Notes under the pieces: generated by a model | Seen by the model: the letters and a program-made list of their open reading frames with translations, nothing else | The model's database searches: none | What the model was told of the DNA's origin: nothing | Translations under genes and position numbers: made by a program | Part shown: positions 1 to 7,120 of the stretch, in pieces | Layout of the letters: each line of letters opens with the position of its first letter | Numbering within the stretch: position 1 is the first letter of the stretch | Origin: Flavobacteriaceae bacterium | GTDB lineage: Bacteria; Bacteroidota; Bacteroidia; Flavobacteriales; Flavobacteriaceae | DNA length: 7,396 nt | Assembly (NCBI GenBank): GCA_002693605.1 | Contig: NZQO01000054.1 | Span: forward strand, 1-7,396 | Direction of reading: 5' to 3'

Positions 1-90
1 GATCACCCCCTTAATAGTGGCCTCTTGTGCGTGAAGATTAAAAAATGCGTAGGTAAAAAAGAGAAATAGTGATGCGAATATTGTTTTCAA
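1..90 (-). CDS. N-terminus of a probable outer-membrane protein with carboxypeptidase-regulatory-like domain (cut by window edge)
   Basis: Only the first 30 codons are present; the gene continues past position 1. Reading from a TTG at 90-88 gives MKTIFASLFLFFTY..., a Lys followed by a long hydrophobic stretch and a likely signal-peptidase site after H-A-Q. The mature protein then begins EATIKGVI. That opening strand is typical of the carboxypeptidase-regulatory-like (CnaB-fold) domain at the N-terminus of many Bacteroidota TonB-dependent receptors and other surface proteins; the exact family is inferred from very little sequence. TTG is chosen because the peptidase stop codon lies in the same frame just upstream and no ATG or GTG falls between. 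The gene starts 9 bases after that stop, so the two are probably co-transcribed and perhaps translationally coupled. Confidence 0.6.
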   Translation of the reverse strand, partial: MKTIFASLFLFFTYAFFNLHAQEATIKGVI

Positions 91-99
91 AAGTGAAGT

Positions 100-1791
100 T
101 TAGGGTTGTTTTCTGAAAAAAGTCGCTTCAAATGTAGTACTATTTCCCACATTATCGACTACAATAAGTTTCAAATTGTTTTCGGTGTCCAGCACGGCTT
201 TATCGTCAAAATCATAAGTTAAAACGTCCTTTTTGTAATTATATTCCATCAAGATAAACTTTCCGTTGATCGTGGCACGGTAGCTACTTATACCGCTAAG
301 GTTATCGTGAATTTTAAGTTCTAGAGTTTTATTGCTCGTAATCCATTTGCCATGGGCAAAATTTACCGGCGTAACGGTAGGCGCCACTTCATCGGTGGCT
401 AGGGCATATTTCCCAAAAGTCCTCGTCCGGGTAGATAACTTGTCGCCCTTGCGGTAAGTGGTGTTGTAATAAGGCTCGCCCCTATAATTGAGACGACCAA
501 TAAATAGTTTATCCAGATCCTTTTCTTCATAATTAGACGCATCGACCGAAATAGTGATGTTCTCATGAATGGGCACCACGTCGTCGTGCAGCACTAAGAC
601 ATCGCCCTGATCCTCGATGTTTAGATAGGTGTCTTCGTATAAGCTCCCGGCGGGAATATAGATGCTGAACTTTCCCTTGGTAATGCTCGTGGCCTGGTCT
701 GCATAAATATAATCGGAAGTCGTAGGGTCGTGTCTCGGTTCGAGGATTTCCGCTTTTTTACCTTCAATGGGAATATGGATATTTGCAACATTTCCCTTAA
801 AATCTGAAATTTTTATGCTGTAGGTGCCGTCGAATCCTTCCTGAATCGTAATATAGCCGTTATCGGTTTCACTGACAATGACACTTAGGGGGTTGTTGCT
901 CTGTCGAAACAATTTCTGCACCCGCGACCGATTTTCGTTAAAGTATGCGTAATCAATATACCGATTTAAGTATCGGGTCTCCGCAAAGCTGAAGCGATCG
1001 AAAAGCACCTTGAAATTTTCCTGACCGTTGTAGCTTGTCTCGATTTTATAGGCGCCGTTCTTGTTGGAAGCGCCGTCAAACTGATCGTTCGTTGAAACAC
1101 CGAACCCAATCTTCCCGTAGGCCGTCAACTTTTCGGCACGGTACGATCCGTCATTTTGGAGTATAAGTCGCAGTTTTTGCGGATTGGCCGATTGGTTGGC
1201 GTGGGCATCCTCACCAATGGGGTAGACATGCACGCTATTTACCAATGGTTTTTTCGAATCGGGAATATCAATCCCAAACAGCAAGGGGTTCATAGGTCGC
1301 GAGGCGGCATCTCGAATCTCATAGTGCAGGTGCGGCCCACCACTGCTACCCGAATTTCCGGTGTAGCCAATAAGATCTCCCTTTTTTACAGGCAGCTGTT
1401 CTGCTGTGGGGAAAAGTTCAATCTCGAACGTTTCATTTTTATATTGCTGCGCCTTCACATAGTCCTGTATGGTGCCGGCATAGTTCTGTTAGTGGGCATT
1501 CACAGTTCTGTATCCGTTTGGGTGCGAAATGTACAGCGCTTTGCCATACCCATAATGTGCCACCTTGATGCGGCTCACAAAACCATCGGCCGGGGCGTAC
1601 ACGGGCAGGCCCTCGCGCTGTTGGGTTTTAATGTCCAACCCGCTATGGAAATGGTTGCTTCGAAGCTCCCCGAAACTACCCGATAAAATAAGGTCGATAT
1701 CGAGGGGGCTGCTGAAATAATCGGTAGGTATATCACTTTGGCCATAAGCGCCCGCAGACAGCAGAAAGAGGCCAATTAAAATTCTGTTCAT
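100..1791 (-). pseudogene. M23-family metallopeptidase (LytM-type cell-wall endopeptidase) interrupted by one in-frame TAA
   Basis: Read through the stop, this is a 563-codon protein: a signal peptide (residues 1-18, ending GAYGQ), an M23 zinc endopeptidase domain (about 29-165) and a long C-terminal part, probably beta-rich, of unknown role. M23 enzymes cut peptidoglycan cross-bridges in the periplasm. Visible zinc ligands are H49 and D53 (HSGLD) and H156 in the H-L-H motif at 154-156; H100 is the domain's other conserved histidine. Codon 101 (1491-1489) is TAA, straight after H100, where relatives normally have Leu (Y-A-H-L). A single T-to-A change from TTA would explain it. The frame is unchanged on both sides, and the downstream 462 codons carry no other stop, so this is a nonsense change and not a frameshift. 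The upstream piece (1489-1791) lacks the HxH ligand, and a restart at GTG 1458 would lack H49 and D53, so neither half should be active. It could be a recent pseudogene, a sequence error or a readthrough gene. Confidence 0.88.
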
Positions 1792-1886
1792 AGGTGTAAA
1801 AATAAAAATCTACGGTTATTTAAAATGGGCGCGAGGCCAATTTATTGTGTGGGCAATTCAATAATACAAAAAATATAAGAAAACAG

Positions 1887-1917
1887 TTGGCTTATTACTA
1901 CCGGTATGTTAACTTTG
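1887..1917 (+). promoter_or_regulatory. Bacteroidota-type promoter for the coiled-coil gene and zapA
   Basis: TAACTTTG at 1910-1917 is an exact match to the Bacteroidota -7 consensus TAnnTTTG. A TTG at 1887-1889 lies 20 bases upstream, in the place expected for the -33 element. Transcription would begin near 1922-1924, giving a leader of only about 20 bases before the ATG at 1945. No Shine-Dalgarno sequence is seen, as is usual in this phylum. Confidence 0.7.
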
Positions 1918-1944
1918 TGTTAGAAGTATTGAATCTGTCACTGT

Positions 1945-2235
1945 ATGGGCGAACTTTCGGAAGTTGTTGATTCTTTGGAAAATAGAATTGGCACCTTGCT
2001 ACATCGGTTCGAAAAACTGAAACGGGCAAATGCCAAATTGGAAGAAGAAATTTCCGAACTGCGGTCACGGCAATCCTCTTACGAACAGGAAATGGCGTCG
2101 CTGAACGAAAAGCACAGCGCCCTGAAACTGGCAAACTCAATGCTTGGCAGCGACCAACACACAAGAGAAACAAAGCTCAAAATAAATGCTTTAGTTCGGG
2201 AGATTGACCACTGCATCGCGCAGCTTTCCGAATAA
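1945..2235 (+). CDS. Small coiled-coil protein upstream of zapA (ZapB-like by context)
   Basis: A 96-residue protein with no signal peptide or membrane segment, so cytoplasmic. Residues about 5-70 form a charged heptad-type coiled coil (ENRIGTLLHRFEKLKRANAK and onward, rich in Glu, Lys, Leu). The C-terminal tail, about residues 77-95 (KINALVREIDHCIAQLSE), looks like a separate conserved element; from memory, short proteins with this tail often sit before zapA in Bacteroidota. The gene is first in a likely operon, with an 11-base gap to zapA and a strong promoter just upstream. Size, coiled coil and pairing with zapA suggest a divisome partner in the role ZapB plays in Enterobacteria. That is inference: low-complexity coiled coils give no reliable homology, and such proteins are easily misannotated in databases. 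Confidence 0.85.
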   Translation: MGELSEVVDSLENRIGTLLHRFEKLKRANAKLEEEISELRSRQSSYEQEMASLNEKHSALKLANSMLGSDQHTRETKLKINALVREIDHCIAQLSE

Positions 2236-2246
2236 AGACTGAAAAT

Positions 2247-2537
2247 ATGTCGAACCAACAAAAAATCAAACTTTCTATTGCCGACAGGGTGTACCCGTTG
2301 ACGATAAACCCATCGCAGGAAGAGGGGCTTAGGCTAGCAGCCAAGAAAATAGAAGAGATGATTAAACGGTTTGAAAGCAGCTATGCCGTTAGGGACAAGC
2401 AAGATGTACTGGCCATGTGCGCCCTGCAATTTGCCGCCCAGGTAGAGCAAAAGGAAATAGATAAAAAAGATGACAGGCAACAAATGGAGCAAAAGCTAGT
2501 AGCTTTAAACCAACGGTTGCAAGAGCACCTGTCATAA
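2247..2537 (+). CDS. zapA: Cell division protein ZapA
   Basis: A 96-residue cytoplasmic protein of normal ZapA length. The N-terminal part (about 5-45) has the family pattern: a beta hairpin (IKLSIADRVYPLTIN) followed by a helix (EEGLRLAAKKIEEMI). The segment D50-A65 (DKQDVLAMCALQFAAQ) is the recognisable ZapA core, where the 'A-L-Q-F-A' helix begins; the rest, 66-95, is the charged C-terminal helix used for dimer and tetramer formation. ZapA binds FtsZ and cross-links its protofilaments into the Z ring. The ATG is preceded by an A-rich stretch and lies 11 bases after the coiled-coil gene, with which it is surely co-transcribed. A 6S-like RNA follows directly, as in enteric bacteria, where ssrS lies after zapA. 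Confidence 0.92.
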   Translation: MSNQQKIKLSIADRVYPLTINPSQEEGLRLAAKKIEEMIKRFESSYAVRDKQDVLAMCALQFAAQVEQKEIDKKDDRQQMEQKLVALNQRLQEHLS

Positions 2538-2563
2538 CGTTCTTTACATAGCAAAAGGTTACT

Positions 2564-2726
2564 GCCTACATTAATATATTTTGGTAAACTCAACACGAAT
2601 TCTTTAAAAAGGGTGAGTCTAAGTTGTAAAAGCGCGCCGTCTTCGAGCGGATTCTTGACCAGCTTGTTAGCCCTAAACTTGTTTTTAAGGAGTTTATTCA
2701 AATTTTCATTAATGTAGGCTTTTTTT
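2564..2726 (+). ncRNA. ssrS: 6S RNA, flavobacterial type (RNA polymerase-binding regulator)
   Basis: The 210-base gap between zapA and rny has no plausible gene but folds into one long irregular hairpin. A closing stem of 12 perfect pairs joins GCCTACATTAAT (2564-2575) to its reverse complement (2708-2719), followed at once by seven T's (2720-2726). Inside, 2601-2610 pairs with 2682-2691 (10 pairs, one G-U), GGG 2611-2613 with CCC 2671-2673, AAGTTG 2621-2626 with CAGCTT 2660-2665, and CCG 2637-2639 with CGG 2648-2650 at the tip. Between the closing stem and the inner stem lies a large A/T-rich bubble (2576-2600 against 2692-2707). Closing stem, central bubble and long broken terminal stem are the 6S layout, which mimics an open promoter and binds the housekeeping RNA polymerase. 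The length of about 163 nt also fits. The 5' end is approximate; no convincing TAnnTTTG lies upstream, so the RNA may be processed from the zapA transcript. Confidence 0.8.
2708..2726 (+). terminator. 3' end of the 6S-like RNA: closing-stem strand plus T-tract
   Basis: The 3' strand of the 12-bp closing stem (2708-2719) runs straight into seven T's (2720-2726). This resembles an intrinsic terminator, except that its partner strand lies about 130 bases upstream. It probably sets the RNA 3' end. Whether rny, 21 bases further on, depends on readthrough is not visible. Confidence 0.5.
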
Positions 2727-2747
2727 ATATACTAACTAAAACAGAAA

Positions 2748-4313
2748 ATGGATATAGTAATAACGAGTATTATAGTTGCAATCGTTGCCCTGGCGGTTGG
2801 CTTCGCCATTGCGAAGCTATTGGAGCGCAACCAAGGCTCTTCGGTAATTGCGAGCGCCAAGAAGGAAGCCGCAAGTATACTGAAAGATGCGAAGAACGAT
2901 GCCGAGGCCATCAAGAAGGATAAAATACTGCAGGCGAAGGAGAAGTTCATCGAAATGAAATCGGAACACGAGAAGGTAATTAATAGCCGCGACAAGAAGA
3001 TTTCCGAAGCAGAAAAACGTACCCGCGATAAGGAATCGCAAGCTTCCAACGAACTGGCCAAATCGAAAAAGCTGAACGCCAAGCTAGAGGCCAAGGAAAA
3101 GGAATTCGACGACCGTCTTGACGTTTTGGAAAAGAAAAAGAATGAGGTAGAAAAGTTGCACCGAAGCCAAATTGAGCAACTTGAGGTAATTTCTAGCCTC
3201 TCTGCCGAAGACGCTAAATCACAACTACTGGAAAGCCTGAAGGAAGAAGCCAAGACCGACGCGATGGCTTTTATCCAGTCCACCTTGGAAGAAGCCAAGA
3301 TGACCGCCCAGCAGGAGGCGAAAAAAATCGTGATAAATACCATACAGCGCATTGGTACCGAAGAGGCAATCGAGAATTGCGTCTCGGTATTCAACCTGGA
3401 GAGCGATGACGTGAAGGGCCGTATTATTGGTAGGGAAGGACGAAACATCCGTGCCATCGAGGCAGCCACGGGAGTTGAGATTATCGTTGACGATACGCCA
3501 GAGGCTATTATTCTTTCTTGCTTCGACTCGGTTAGGAGGGAAGTAGCACGTTTATCGCTTCATAAATTAGTGACAGACGGACGCATCCATCCAGCCCGAA
3601 TTGAAGAGGTAGTTAAGAAAACCACCAAGCAAATTGAAGAGGAAATAATCGAGGTAGGAAAACGCACCGTTATCGACCTAGGCATACACGGGTTAAGCCC
3701 CGAACTAATCAAAGCTGTTGGTCGTATGAAGTACCGTTCGAGCTATGGTCAGAATCTGCTGCACCACTCGCGCGAGGTGGCGAGGCTCTGTGGAGTAATG
3801 GCCTCTGAACTTGGCCTGAACCCCAAATTGGCAAAACGCGCCGGCCTCTTGCACGATATTGGAAAAGTGCCGGAAACCGAAACTGAAATCCCCCACGCTA
3901 TCCTCGGTATGCAGTGGGCCGAAAAGTACGGTGAAAAACCAGAGGTGTGCAACGCCATTGGCGCGCACCACGATGAAATTGAAATGACCAGCTTGCTATC
4001 GCCCATCGTTCAGGTGTGCGATGCCATTAGCGGAGCTAGGCCAGGCGCACGTCGCCAGGTGGTAGATAGCTATATTCAACGCTTGAAAGACCTTGAGGAT
4101 ATAGCCTTTGGCTTCAGCGGGGTAAATAAGGCCTATGCTATCCAAGCGGGGCGTGAGCTACGGGTTATGGTAGAAAGTGAAAAGGTGAGTGACGAAAAAG
4201 CCGCCCAACTTTCATTCGAAATTTCGCAGAAAATCCAGACCGATATGACGTATCCAGGACAGGTGAAAGTTACCGTAATTCGCGAAACACGAGCGGTTAA
4301 CATAGCGAAATAA
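2748..4313 (+). CDS. rny: Ribonuclease Y
   Basis: A 521-residue membrane-anchored endoribonuclease that starts decay and processing of mRNA; the length is normal for the family (about 510-525). Residues 4-24 form one N-terminal transmembrane helix ([20 protein letters not shown]). Residues about 30-200 are a long, highly charged coiled coil rich in Lys, Glu and Ala. A KH RNA-binding domain follows, with its [12 protein letters not shown] loop at 224-235. The HD phosphohydrolase domain carries the metal and catalytic residues: H340, H369-D370 (LLHDIGK), H407/H408 and D425 (VCDAISG). No key residue is missing. The ATG is 21 bases after the T-tract of the 6S-like RNA, so transcription comes either from readthrough or from a weak internal promoter. 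A strong hairpin terminator begins 17 bases after the stop. Confidence 0.97.
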   Translation: MDIVITSIIVAIVALAVGFAIAKLLERNQGSSVIASAKKEAASILKDAKNDAEAIKKDKILQAKEKFIEMKSEHEKVINSRDKKISEAEKRTRDKESQASNELAKSKKLNAKLEAKEKEFDDRLDVLEKKKNEVEKLHRSQIEQLEVISSLSAEDAKSQLLESLKEEAKTDAMAFIQSTLEEAKMTAQQEAKKIVINTIQRIGTEEAIENCVSVFNLESDDVKGRIIGREGRNIRAIEAATGVEIIVDDTPEAIILSCFDSVRREVARLSLHKLVTDGRIHPARIEEVVKKTTKQIEEEIIEVGKRTVIDLGIHGLSPELIKAVGRMKYRSSYGQNLLHHSREVARLCGVMASELGLNPKLAKRAGLLHDIGKVPETETEIPHAILGMQWAEKYGEKPEVCNAIGAHHDEIEMTSLLSPIVQVCDAISGARPGARRQVVDSYIQRLKDLEDIAFGFSGVNKAYAIQAGRELRVMVESEKVSDEKAAQLSFEISQKIQTDMTYPGQVKVTVIRETRAVNIAK

Positions 4314-4330
4314 GAGCTTTATTATATTGT

Positions 4331-4365
4331 AAAAACCCCCTTTGGAACTTCCAAAGGGGGTTTTT
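4331..4365. terminator. Bidirectional intrinsic terminator between rny and the aldo/keto reductase gene
   Basis: A perfect 15-bp inverted repeat, AAAAACCCCCTTTGG (4331-4345) and CCAAAGGGGGTTTTT (4351-4365), encloses a 5-base loop. The GC-rich core is flanked by A's on one side and T's on the other, so it can end transcription on both strands. It lies 17 bases after the rny stop and 21 bases after the convergent reductase stop. Confidence 0.93.
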
Positions 4366-4386
4366 CTTATAAGTAGGATAGGTTCT

Positions 4387-5334
4387 CTATTCGTCGAATA
4401 TATTTACATAACCTTTTTTCGGCTCTTCGAAGAACTTTCCGGTGATGAAACGGTAGTTTTTATTGAGACCGGCAATTTTCTTCATATCATCATCATCTAA
4501 AGTTACGTTAGCCGATTTGAAATTCGCTACAATATGGTCCTTGCTGGTCGATTTCGGTATGGCGGCCGTACCGCGATGATTGTGCCACGAAATTAGCACC
4601 TGTGCTGCAGTGGCATTCCGTTTTTTCGCAATTTCATTAATTTCGTCGATATCCATTAAGTTGGGTTCGTCATCGCCTTTCATCCCCTCGCTGCGATCAC
4701 CAGAACCTAATGGGGAATAAGCAGTCATCAAAATATCATGCTCATTACAAAAATCCAAAAGACTCTTTTGCTGTAACAGCGGGTGCATTTCAACCTGATT
4801 CATTTCGGGGACAATTTTTGCTTCCGAAATCAAGCGTTGTAACTTTTCCTTGCTGAAATTAGAAACGCCAATATGCCTCGTGTAGCCACTTTCCTTCGCG
4901 GTTTCTAACTGTTTCCAAGTTTCAATGAGTGGCGCTTCTTCCAACGACACATAATCGGAAGGTTTCTCGGGAAAATCGACACCCAGTTTAAAGGCCACGG
5001 GCCAATGCATTAGGTAAAGGTCCAGATAATCTAGCTGCAAGCGCTTCAAGGTATTTGTCAGGGCCGGCATGACCTGGCCTTCCTGATGCGAATCGTTCCA
5101 TAGCTTGGATGTAATAAACACATCTTCCCTTAGTATCTTTCCTTCATCAAACACTTCATTTAAGGCTTCGCCAATAATTTCCTCATTGTCGTAGGCCGCA
5201 GCGGTATCAATATGGCGGTATCCAGCGTGCAGTGCGTCCTTCACGGCCTGCTTCACGTCGTTCCCTTTCGATTTCCAGGTGCCCAAACCTATGGCGTGCA
5301 TAGTATCACCATTCTTGAATTTTAATGTTTTCAT
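4387..5334 (-). CDS. Aldo/keto reductase, NADPH-dependent
   Basis: A 315-residue cytosolic oxidoreductase of the (beta/alpha)8-barrel AKR superfamily, of normal length. The catalytic tetrad is complete: D43 (HIDTA), Y48 (AAYDN), K77 (ITSKLWN) and H110 (YLMHWP). Other family motifs are G-V-S-N-F at 156-160, N-Q-V-E-M-H-P at 179-185, and the cofactor-binding I-P-K-S-T at 259-263, whose Lys-Ser favours NADPH. Such enzymes reduce aldehydes and ketones to alcohols, but the substrate cannot be told; the sequence resembles general aldehyde or alcohol dehydrogenase (NADP+) members (AKR2/AKR4-like). It follows xerD in the same direction with a 102-base gap, so it may have its own promoter. TATCTTAA shortly upstream is only a weak -7 match. 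The ATG is preceded by an A-rich region, as usual here. Confidence 0.93.
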   Translation of the reverse strand: MKTLKFKNGDTMHAIGLGTWKSKGNDVKQAVKDALHAGYRHIDTAAAYDNEEIIGEALNEVFDEGKILREDVFITSKLWNDSHQEGQVMPALTNTLKRLQLDYLDLYLMHWPVAFKLGVDFPEKPSDYVSLEEAPLIETWKQLETAKESGYTRHIGVSNFSKEKLQRLISEAKIVPEMNQVEMHPLLQQKSLLDFCNEHDILMTAYSPLGSGDRSEGMKGDDEPNLMDIDEINEIAKKRNATAAQVLISWHNHRGTAAIPKSTSKDHIVANFKSANVTLDDDDMKKIAGLNKNYRFITGKFFEEPKKGYVNIFDE

Positions 5335-5436
5335 ATCTCTTTGTTTTTCTTTTTAAGATACGAAACAGTGCTTAGGTGTACGAACTTCACGATCACTTTA
5401 GCGTTTTATTAACCCCGATTTAGCAGATTTTAGGGA

Positions 5437-6336
5437 TTATTTTCGACGCGGGTGGAACTGATGTATCACTTTTGTTAAGTGCTTGGTGTCTAGGTGCGTA
5501 TACACCTCGGTCGTTGTAATGCTCTCGTGACCTAACATTTGCTGGATAGCCCGTAGGTCTGCTCCATTCTCCAATAAATGGGTGGCGAACGAGTGCCGAA
5601 AGGTGTGCGGACTAATATTTTTATGCAGTCCGGCCTTTTGGGCGAGGTCTTTTACGATGGTGAAGATCATCGCGCGCGTTAACTGTTTTCCCCTTCGGTT
5701 CAGGAACAGAGTGTCCTTATCCTCTTCGGAAATTTCTTGGTGCACCCTAATTTCCCTACGATACCGTTCAATATGCCTTATGGTACTTTCTGCTATGGGA
5801 ACAAAGCGTTCCTTGTCGCCCTTGCCAGTCACCTTAATGAACCCCTCGTCAAAAAACAGATCGGAGATCTTGAGCGCGGTCAGTTCAGAAACACGTAACC
5901 CGCAACTGTAGAGGGTTTCAACGATAGCACGGTTTCGCTCGCCGTGGGGCGTGGAAAGGTCGATCGCGCCTATAAGCGTGTCGATTTCCCTGGCCGAAAG
6001 GGTTTCCGGTAGTTTGCGCCCAATCTTGGGCGTTTCAATTAAATCTAACGGATTATCCGCTCGATAGTCCTCGAACACCAAAAAGTTGAAAAATCCGCGT
6101 AGGCCCGAGGTTATCCTACTTTGCGTTCTGGCGGTGACCTCCTTGGCAACGGCATAGATAAACTGCTGGACTATATCCTTTGAGATGGCGATAGGTGATG
6201 GCTCCAAGCTGTGTTCCTCCAGCCATCGTGTCAATTTATGCAGATCTAATGTATAACTGGAGATCGTGTTCTTGGAAAGGCCCCTTTCAATGCGGAGAAA
6301 ATCTTGGTAATCCTTTATTGCTTGCTGCCACTTCAT
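5437..6336 (-). CDS. xerD: Site-specific tyrosine recombinase XerD
   Basis: A 299-residue cytosolic recombinase, the usual XerD length. It acts at the dif site to resolve chromosome dimers before division, normally with a second Xer protein and under FtsK control. Residues 1-90 form the core-binding (SAM-like) N-terminal domain, and 108-290 the catalytic domain. All active-site residues are visible: R148 (SCGLRVSEL), K172 (GKGDKER), H244 and R247 (HTFRHSFATHLL), H270 (MLGHESI), and the nucleophile Y279 (VYTHLD). The sequence is complete and housekeeping-like: no transposon ends, attachment repeats or passenger genes lie beside it, so an integrase of a mobile element is unlikely. It is divergent from a beta-barrel gene across a 58-base gap and upstream of the reductase. 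Confidence 0.94.
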   Translation of the reverse strand: MKWQQAIKDYQDFLRIERGLSKNTISSYTLDLHKLTRWLEEHSLEPSPIAISKDIVQQFIYAVAKEVTARTQSRITSGLRGFFNFLVFEDYRADNPLDLIETPKIGRKLPETLSAREIDTLIGAIDLSTPHGERNRAIVETLYSCGLRVSELTALKISDLFFDEGFIKVTGKGDKERFVPIAESTIRHIERYRREIRVHQEISEEDKDTLFLNRRGKQLTRAMIFTIVKDLAQKAGLHKNISPHTFRHSFATHLLENGADLRAIQQMLGHESITTTEVYTHLDTKHLTKVIHQFHPRRK

Positions 6337-6361
6337 ACAACAGTATACCTATTTTTTCGTT

Positions 6362-6369
6362 TATATTTA
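6362..6369 (+). promoter_or_regulatory. Possible -7 element for the first beta-barrel gene
   Basis: TATATTTA matches TAnnTTTG except for the last base. It ends 25 bases before the ATG at 6395, close to the 27-base distance seen for the stronger promoter at 1910-1917. No TTG is found at the expected -33 place, so the call is weak. Confidence 0.35.
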
Positions 6370-6394
6370 CACTTCAACTTTAAAAAATGAAATT

Positions 6395-6949
6395 ATGAAA
6401 AAATTGATCGTTGCCCTAGGATTTTTTCTAGGCACATTTGTAGGCGTATCGCAAGATTTAGACTTGGGTATTAAGGCGGGGGCCAACTTTGCAAATATTA
6501 CCGATGCCTCAGGATTGTCGAATAAAACTGGTTTCCAGGCAGGTATTTTTGCCGGTTTCAAATTAACCGATAAGCTGGGCCTACAAGGCGATTTGCTCTA
6601 CTCGCAACAAGGTGCAGAGTTTGATGCAGGGGAGTTTGACCTTACATACCTTAACATACCTGTGGTACTGAAATATTACGTAGCCAGTGGCTTGAACGTG
6701 CAGTTGGGACCACAATTTGGGTTCGTGGTGGACGATGAAATCTCTTTTGAGGTGTTCGACGATATTAGCGAACAGGTGGAGGCCGAAAGTTTCGACTTGA
6801 GTGGCGTGGTAGGTCTTGGTTACGACTTTCCCATTGGGTTGCGTTTCGATGCGCGCTATAACTTCGGCCTTACGGAAGTGGCCGGAAAGGAAGGCGCCGA
6901 CGGCAAGAACAGTGTTATTTCCCTGGCTTTAGGATATTCGTTCTTATAA
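6395..6949 (+). CDS. Outer-membrane beta-barrel protein (porin family / PorT-like fold)
   Basis: A 184-residue secreted protein. Residues 1-19 are a signal peptide (MKK, then a hydrophobic run ending G-V-S), with likely cleavage before or after Q20. The mature part alternates short amphipathic strands with Gly- and Asp-rich turns: LGIKAGANFAN, FQAGIFAGFKL, LGLQGDLLYSQQG, LTYLNIPVVLKYYV, LNVQLGPQFGFVV, LSGVVGLGYDF, and the closing strand VISLALGYSFL. The T-Y-L-N-I-P-V-L-K-Y and G-P-Q-F-G pair is typical of the OMP_b-brl family common in Bacteroidota. About eight strands are expected; no catalytic residues are known, and the function is unknown. It is strongly acidic between residues 126 and 142. 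A terminator follows at 6973-6997, so it is probably transcribed alone. An upstream ATG at 6387 opens only a three-codon frame and is not the start. Confidence 0.88.
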   Translation: MKKLIVALGFFLGTFVGVSQDLDLGIKAGANFANITDASGLSNKTGFQAGIFAGFKLTDKLGLQGDLLYSQQGAEFDAGEFDLTYLNIPVVLKYYVASGLNVQLGPQFGFVVDDEISFEVFDDISEQVEAESFDLSGVVGLGYDFPIGLRFDARYNFGLTEVAGKEGADGKNSVISLALGYSFL

Positions 6950-6972
6950 AGCCTCTTTCAGAATACCAAAGG

Positions 6973-6997
6973 AAAAGCAGGTAATTACCTGCTTTTT
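6973..6997 (+). terminator. Intrinsic terminator of the first beta-barrel gene
   Basis: AAAAGCAGGT (6973-6982) and ACCTGCTTTT (6987-6996) form a perfect 10-bp stem around the loop AATT, followed by a T-rich run. It starts 23 bases after the stop codon. The symmetrical A and T flanks would allow function on the other strand too, but no minus-strand gene ends here. Confidence 0.85.
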
Positions 6998-7086
6998 CTT
7001 TATTACTCTGAGTAACCGCAACGAGTGTTTATAAGCTGTTAATAAGATACTTAAGCTGCTTACGTCCAAGTTATTTAAAAATTTAG

Positions 7087-7094
7087 TAGCTTTA
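7087..7094 (+). promoter_or_regulatory. Possible -7 element for the second beta-barrel gene
   Basis: TAGCTTTA differs from TAnnTTTG only in the last base, and it ends 26 bases before the ATG at 7121, the same spacing as upstream of the first beta-barrel gene. The terminator just before makes a separate promoter necessary. No clear -33 TTG is seen. Confidence 0.35.
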
Positions 7095-7120
7095 CTCTAT
7101 AACTGATAAATTGAACAATT

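Noticed and set aside
1459..1491. Frameshift as the cause of the split peptidase gene
   Set aside because: Both halves are in the same frame and the intervening codons translate into family-like sequence (Q-N-Y-A-G-T-I-Q-D-Y-V-K), so one stop codon explains the break.
1156..1686. 176-codon plus-strand open frame opposite the peptidase gene
   Set aside because: It lies wholly antisense to a clear M23 reading frame, has no recognisable domain and no promoter, and its composition is that of a mirrored frame.
2381..2701. 106-codon minus-strand open frame over the end of zapA and the 6S-like RNA
   Set aside because: It covers half of zapA and the structured RNA, and has no family features; the inverted repeat and T-tract are better explained by the RNA.
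2732..3469. 245-codon minus-strand open frame opposite rny
   Set aside because: Its Ser-, Phe- and Leu-rich repeats are the complement of the Lys/Glu-rich coiled coil of RNase Y; no independent support.
5582..5911. 109-codon plus-strand open frame opposite xerD
   Set aside because: It is antisense to the most conserved part of XerD and shows no domain or promoter.
5437..6336. Tyrosine recombinase as a sign of a mobile element
   Set aside because: All features fit housekeeping XerD, and no attachment repeats, tRNA target or cargo genes flank it.
6339..6346. TACTGTTG on the minus strand as a promoter for xerD
   Set aside because: It matches TAnnTTTG with one change but ends 2 bases before the ATG, so the transcript would start inside the gene.
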